Source: Methylotenera sp.
GTDB lineage: Bacteria > Pseudomonadota > Gammaproteobacteria > Burkholderiales > Methylophilaceae
NCBI GenBank assembly: GCA_013816325.1
Contig: JACDEP010000105.1
Coordinates: forward strand, 1 to 7,530
Reading direction: 5' to 3'
DNA: 7,530 nucleotides
Shown here: positions 6,862 through 7,530 of the stretch, piece by piece
How the letters are laid out: the number at the start of each line of letters is the position of its first letter
Position numbering within the stretch: the stretch's first letter is position 1
Notes under the pieces: model-generated
Told to the model about the DNA's origin: nothing
What the model saw: only the letters and a program-made list of their open reading frames with translations
Database searches by the model: none
Program-made: the position numbers and the translations under genes

Positions 6862-6906
6862 CTTATAATCCGTTAATACTGTGTTCGACTCACAGAGGGG
6901 CCACCA
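6862..6906 (+). repeat. Direct repeat copy 2 (attR-like tRNA-Ile2 3' fragment)
   Basis: Forty-two of 45 bases match the tRNA-Ile2 gene from the anticodon loop through the CCA. The 5' half of the tRNA is not present: upstream bases do not form the acceptor or D stems. The anticodon position is changed (CAT to TAT), so this is a displaced att fragment and not a second gene. It is the left-hand boundary for whatever lies further right, including the integrase remnant. Confidence 0.85.
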
Positions 6907-6914
6907 GAAAAATT

Positions 6915-6947
6915 GAAGGGGTTGCAGCTATGTCACCCCTTCTTTTT
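6915..6947 (+). terminator. Intrinsic terminator after the tRNA 3' fragment
   Basis: GAAGGGGT (6915-6922) pairs perfectly with ACCCCTTC (6935-6942) over a 12-base loop, followed by TTTTT (6943-6947). It starts eight bases after the CCA of the fragment, the same spacing as the terminator after the intact tRNA. It is a good candidate for the tRNA's terminator before the 612-base insertion. Confidence 0.85.
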
Positions 6948-7058
6948 CCTATTTGGCCATAGCAGACATTCAACTATTGATATAGAAGTATTGGTAAACT
7001 CAAAACAAAAAGTGCATCTAAGTGCACCAGAAAAATGATCTTTATGGAGGGGGGTATT

Positions 7059-7530
7059 TTATAGCCGGTCTATGACAGTTTTTACACCGCCGGGAACCAA
7101 ATGTAAGTAACGATTTGTGGTCGTAATATCAGAGTGTCTTAACGAGTCCCTAACTTCTACCAGTATTGCTCCGGATTTGATTAATGCTGATGCCGTACTG
7201 TGCCTAATATCATGGATATGTAGATTTCCATTTTCGCCGCAATTCGAGCTTCAACGAACCTGTCGTAGTAGTAGTGGTGCTTATATCTCAAGGGTAAGAC
7301 TTTAACGGCCTCTTTGATAGCCCGATGGATGGAGATGTATGCAGGACCGCCGTTCTTGGTATCTGGCACCGTAAGTACCTCCCCCTCGACGACTGTGTTC
7401 AAAAGCTCCCCGATTCTCAGACCGGAATAGAACAAGATTTAAATAACCGCTTGGGTTTCTTTGCACCAACAATTCTGCACCAAGACTTCCAATTCAGCTT
7501 TTGTGCAATATACCTTACGCTGTGTTGGGG
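7059..7530 (-). pseudogene. Tyrosine recombinase / phage-type integrase, decayed and cut by the window edge
   Basis: Read on the minus strand, this is the catalytic domain of a tyrosine integrase. The family cuts and rejoins att DNA through a tyrosine-DNA intermediate. All catalytic residues are visible: Arg in SGLRIGE (7415-7417), Lys in PDTKNG (7355-7357), HDIR (His 7212-7214, Arg 7203-7205), His in LRHSD (7134-7136) and Tyr in NRYLHL (7107-7109). The frame ends in DRL and a stop at 7059-7061. Two lesions break it. One is an in-frame TAA (7439-7441) just before ILFYSGLR. The other is a one-base loss in the A run at 7231-7234 (T run on the plus strand), after which the frame shifts to GNLHIHDIRH. 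The upstream part continues in frame to the window edge (TQRKVYCTKAELEVL). The gene points toward the att copy at 6862-6906, the usual layout for an integrase at its island boundary. Confidence 0.88.

Larger units (their letters stand above)
6295..6906. mobile_element. Short att-flanked interval: minimal or remnant integrated element
   Basis: The DNA from the end of the intact tRNA to the end of the second tRNA 3' copy is 612 bases long. It contains a terminator, a 44-residue ORF, a 63-residue membrane-protein ORF, two small inverted repeats and no integrase. Direct repeats of a tRNA 3' end on both sides are the standard footprint of site-specific integration. The missing integrase means either a deleted remnant or a small passenger moved by an enzyme in trans. 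A partial tandem duplication of the tRNA gene is an alternative. The boundary call is inference from the repeats. Confidence 0.5.
6745..7058. other. Non-coding stretch between the membrane-protein ORF and the integrase remnant
   Basis: I see no credible gene here. It holds the 14-bp palindrome (6750-6763), a small hairpin TTGAG/CTCAA (6840-6854) just before the second tRNA 3' copy (6862-6906), and a terminator (6915-6947). It also has a short repeat of AAGTGCA at 7010-7016 and 7020-7026 that doubles as a GTGCA/TGCAC inverted repeat. Such short repeats near an att site and an integrase gene could be recombinase arm sites, but they are too short to claim. Confidence 0.5.

Noticed and set aside
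6811..6906. A possible complete second tRNA, suggested by TTGGTTAG at 6816-6823 resembling a D loop
   Set aside because: The distance to the anticodon-like part is about 29 bases too long, and no acceptor or D stem can be formed; the eight-base match is probably chance.
7010..7027. Short AAGTGCA repeats as integrase arm-binding sites
   Set aside because: Two seven-base copies are too short to separate from chance without more copies or a related element for comparison.
7117..7305. A plus-strand 62-codon open frame
   Set aside because: It is antisense to the integrase remnant, whose catalytic motifs fix the true strand and frames.

Overview
The window looks like a chromosomal segment of a betaproteobacterium. 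The protein styles and the gene order plsY > < tsaD, rpsU-yqeY-dnaG-rpoD, tRNA-Ile2 suggest Nitrosomonadales, perhaps near Methylophilaceae. That placement is inferred from family resemblance and moderate GC content; no search was run.

Positions 1-6294 are core genome. The 3' part of plsY (phospholipid synthesis) converges on tsaD (tRNA t6A synthesis). tsaD is divergent from a version of the classical macromolecular synthesis operon: rpsU (30S protein S21), yqeY (GatB/YqeY-like), an intrinsic terminator, dnaG (primase) and rpoD (primary sigma factor). These genes couple translation, replication priming and transcription initiation. A strong-looking promoter lies before rpsU, and an extended -10 promoter at the 3' end of dnaG can serve rpoD. 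Both the rpsU and the rpoD leaders hold a long imperfect stem-loop. A CAU-anticodon tRNA-Ile2 gene follows rpoD after 16 bases and ends at a clear terminator.

Positions 6295-7530 are accessory. The 3' part of the tRNA (anticodon loop to CCA) is repeated at 6862-6906, exactly 612 bases downstream, and has its own terminator. This is the mark of tyrosine-recombinase integration at a tRNA 3' end. Between the copies lie two small ORFs: a 44-residue piece resembling the C-terminus of a Cys-motif protein family, and a 63-residue two-helix membrane protein. Beyond the second copy, on the minus strand, is a decayed tyrosine integrase. It has one in-frame stop and one single-base frameshift but keeps all its catalytic residues, and it runs off the window edge. 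The simplest reading is a repeatedly used integration site with a short remnant or minimal element nested against an older island.

I found no sign of a wholly new defence or other multi-gene system. The points most worth checking are the 612-bp att-flanked interval, the recently broken integrase, and the two leader stem-loops.
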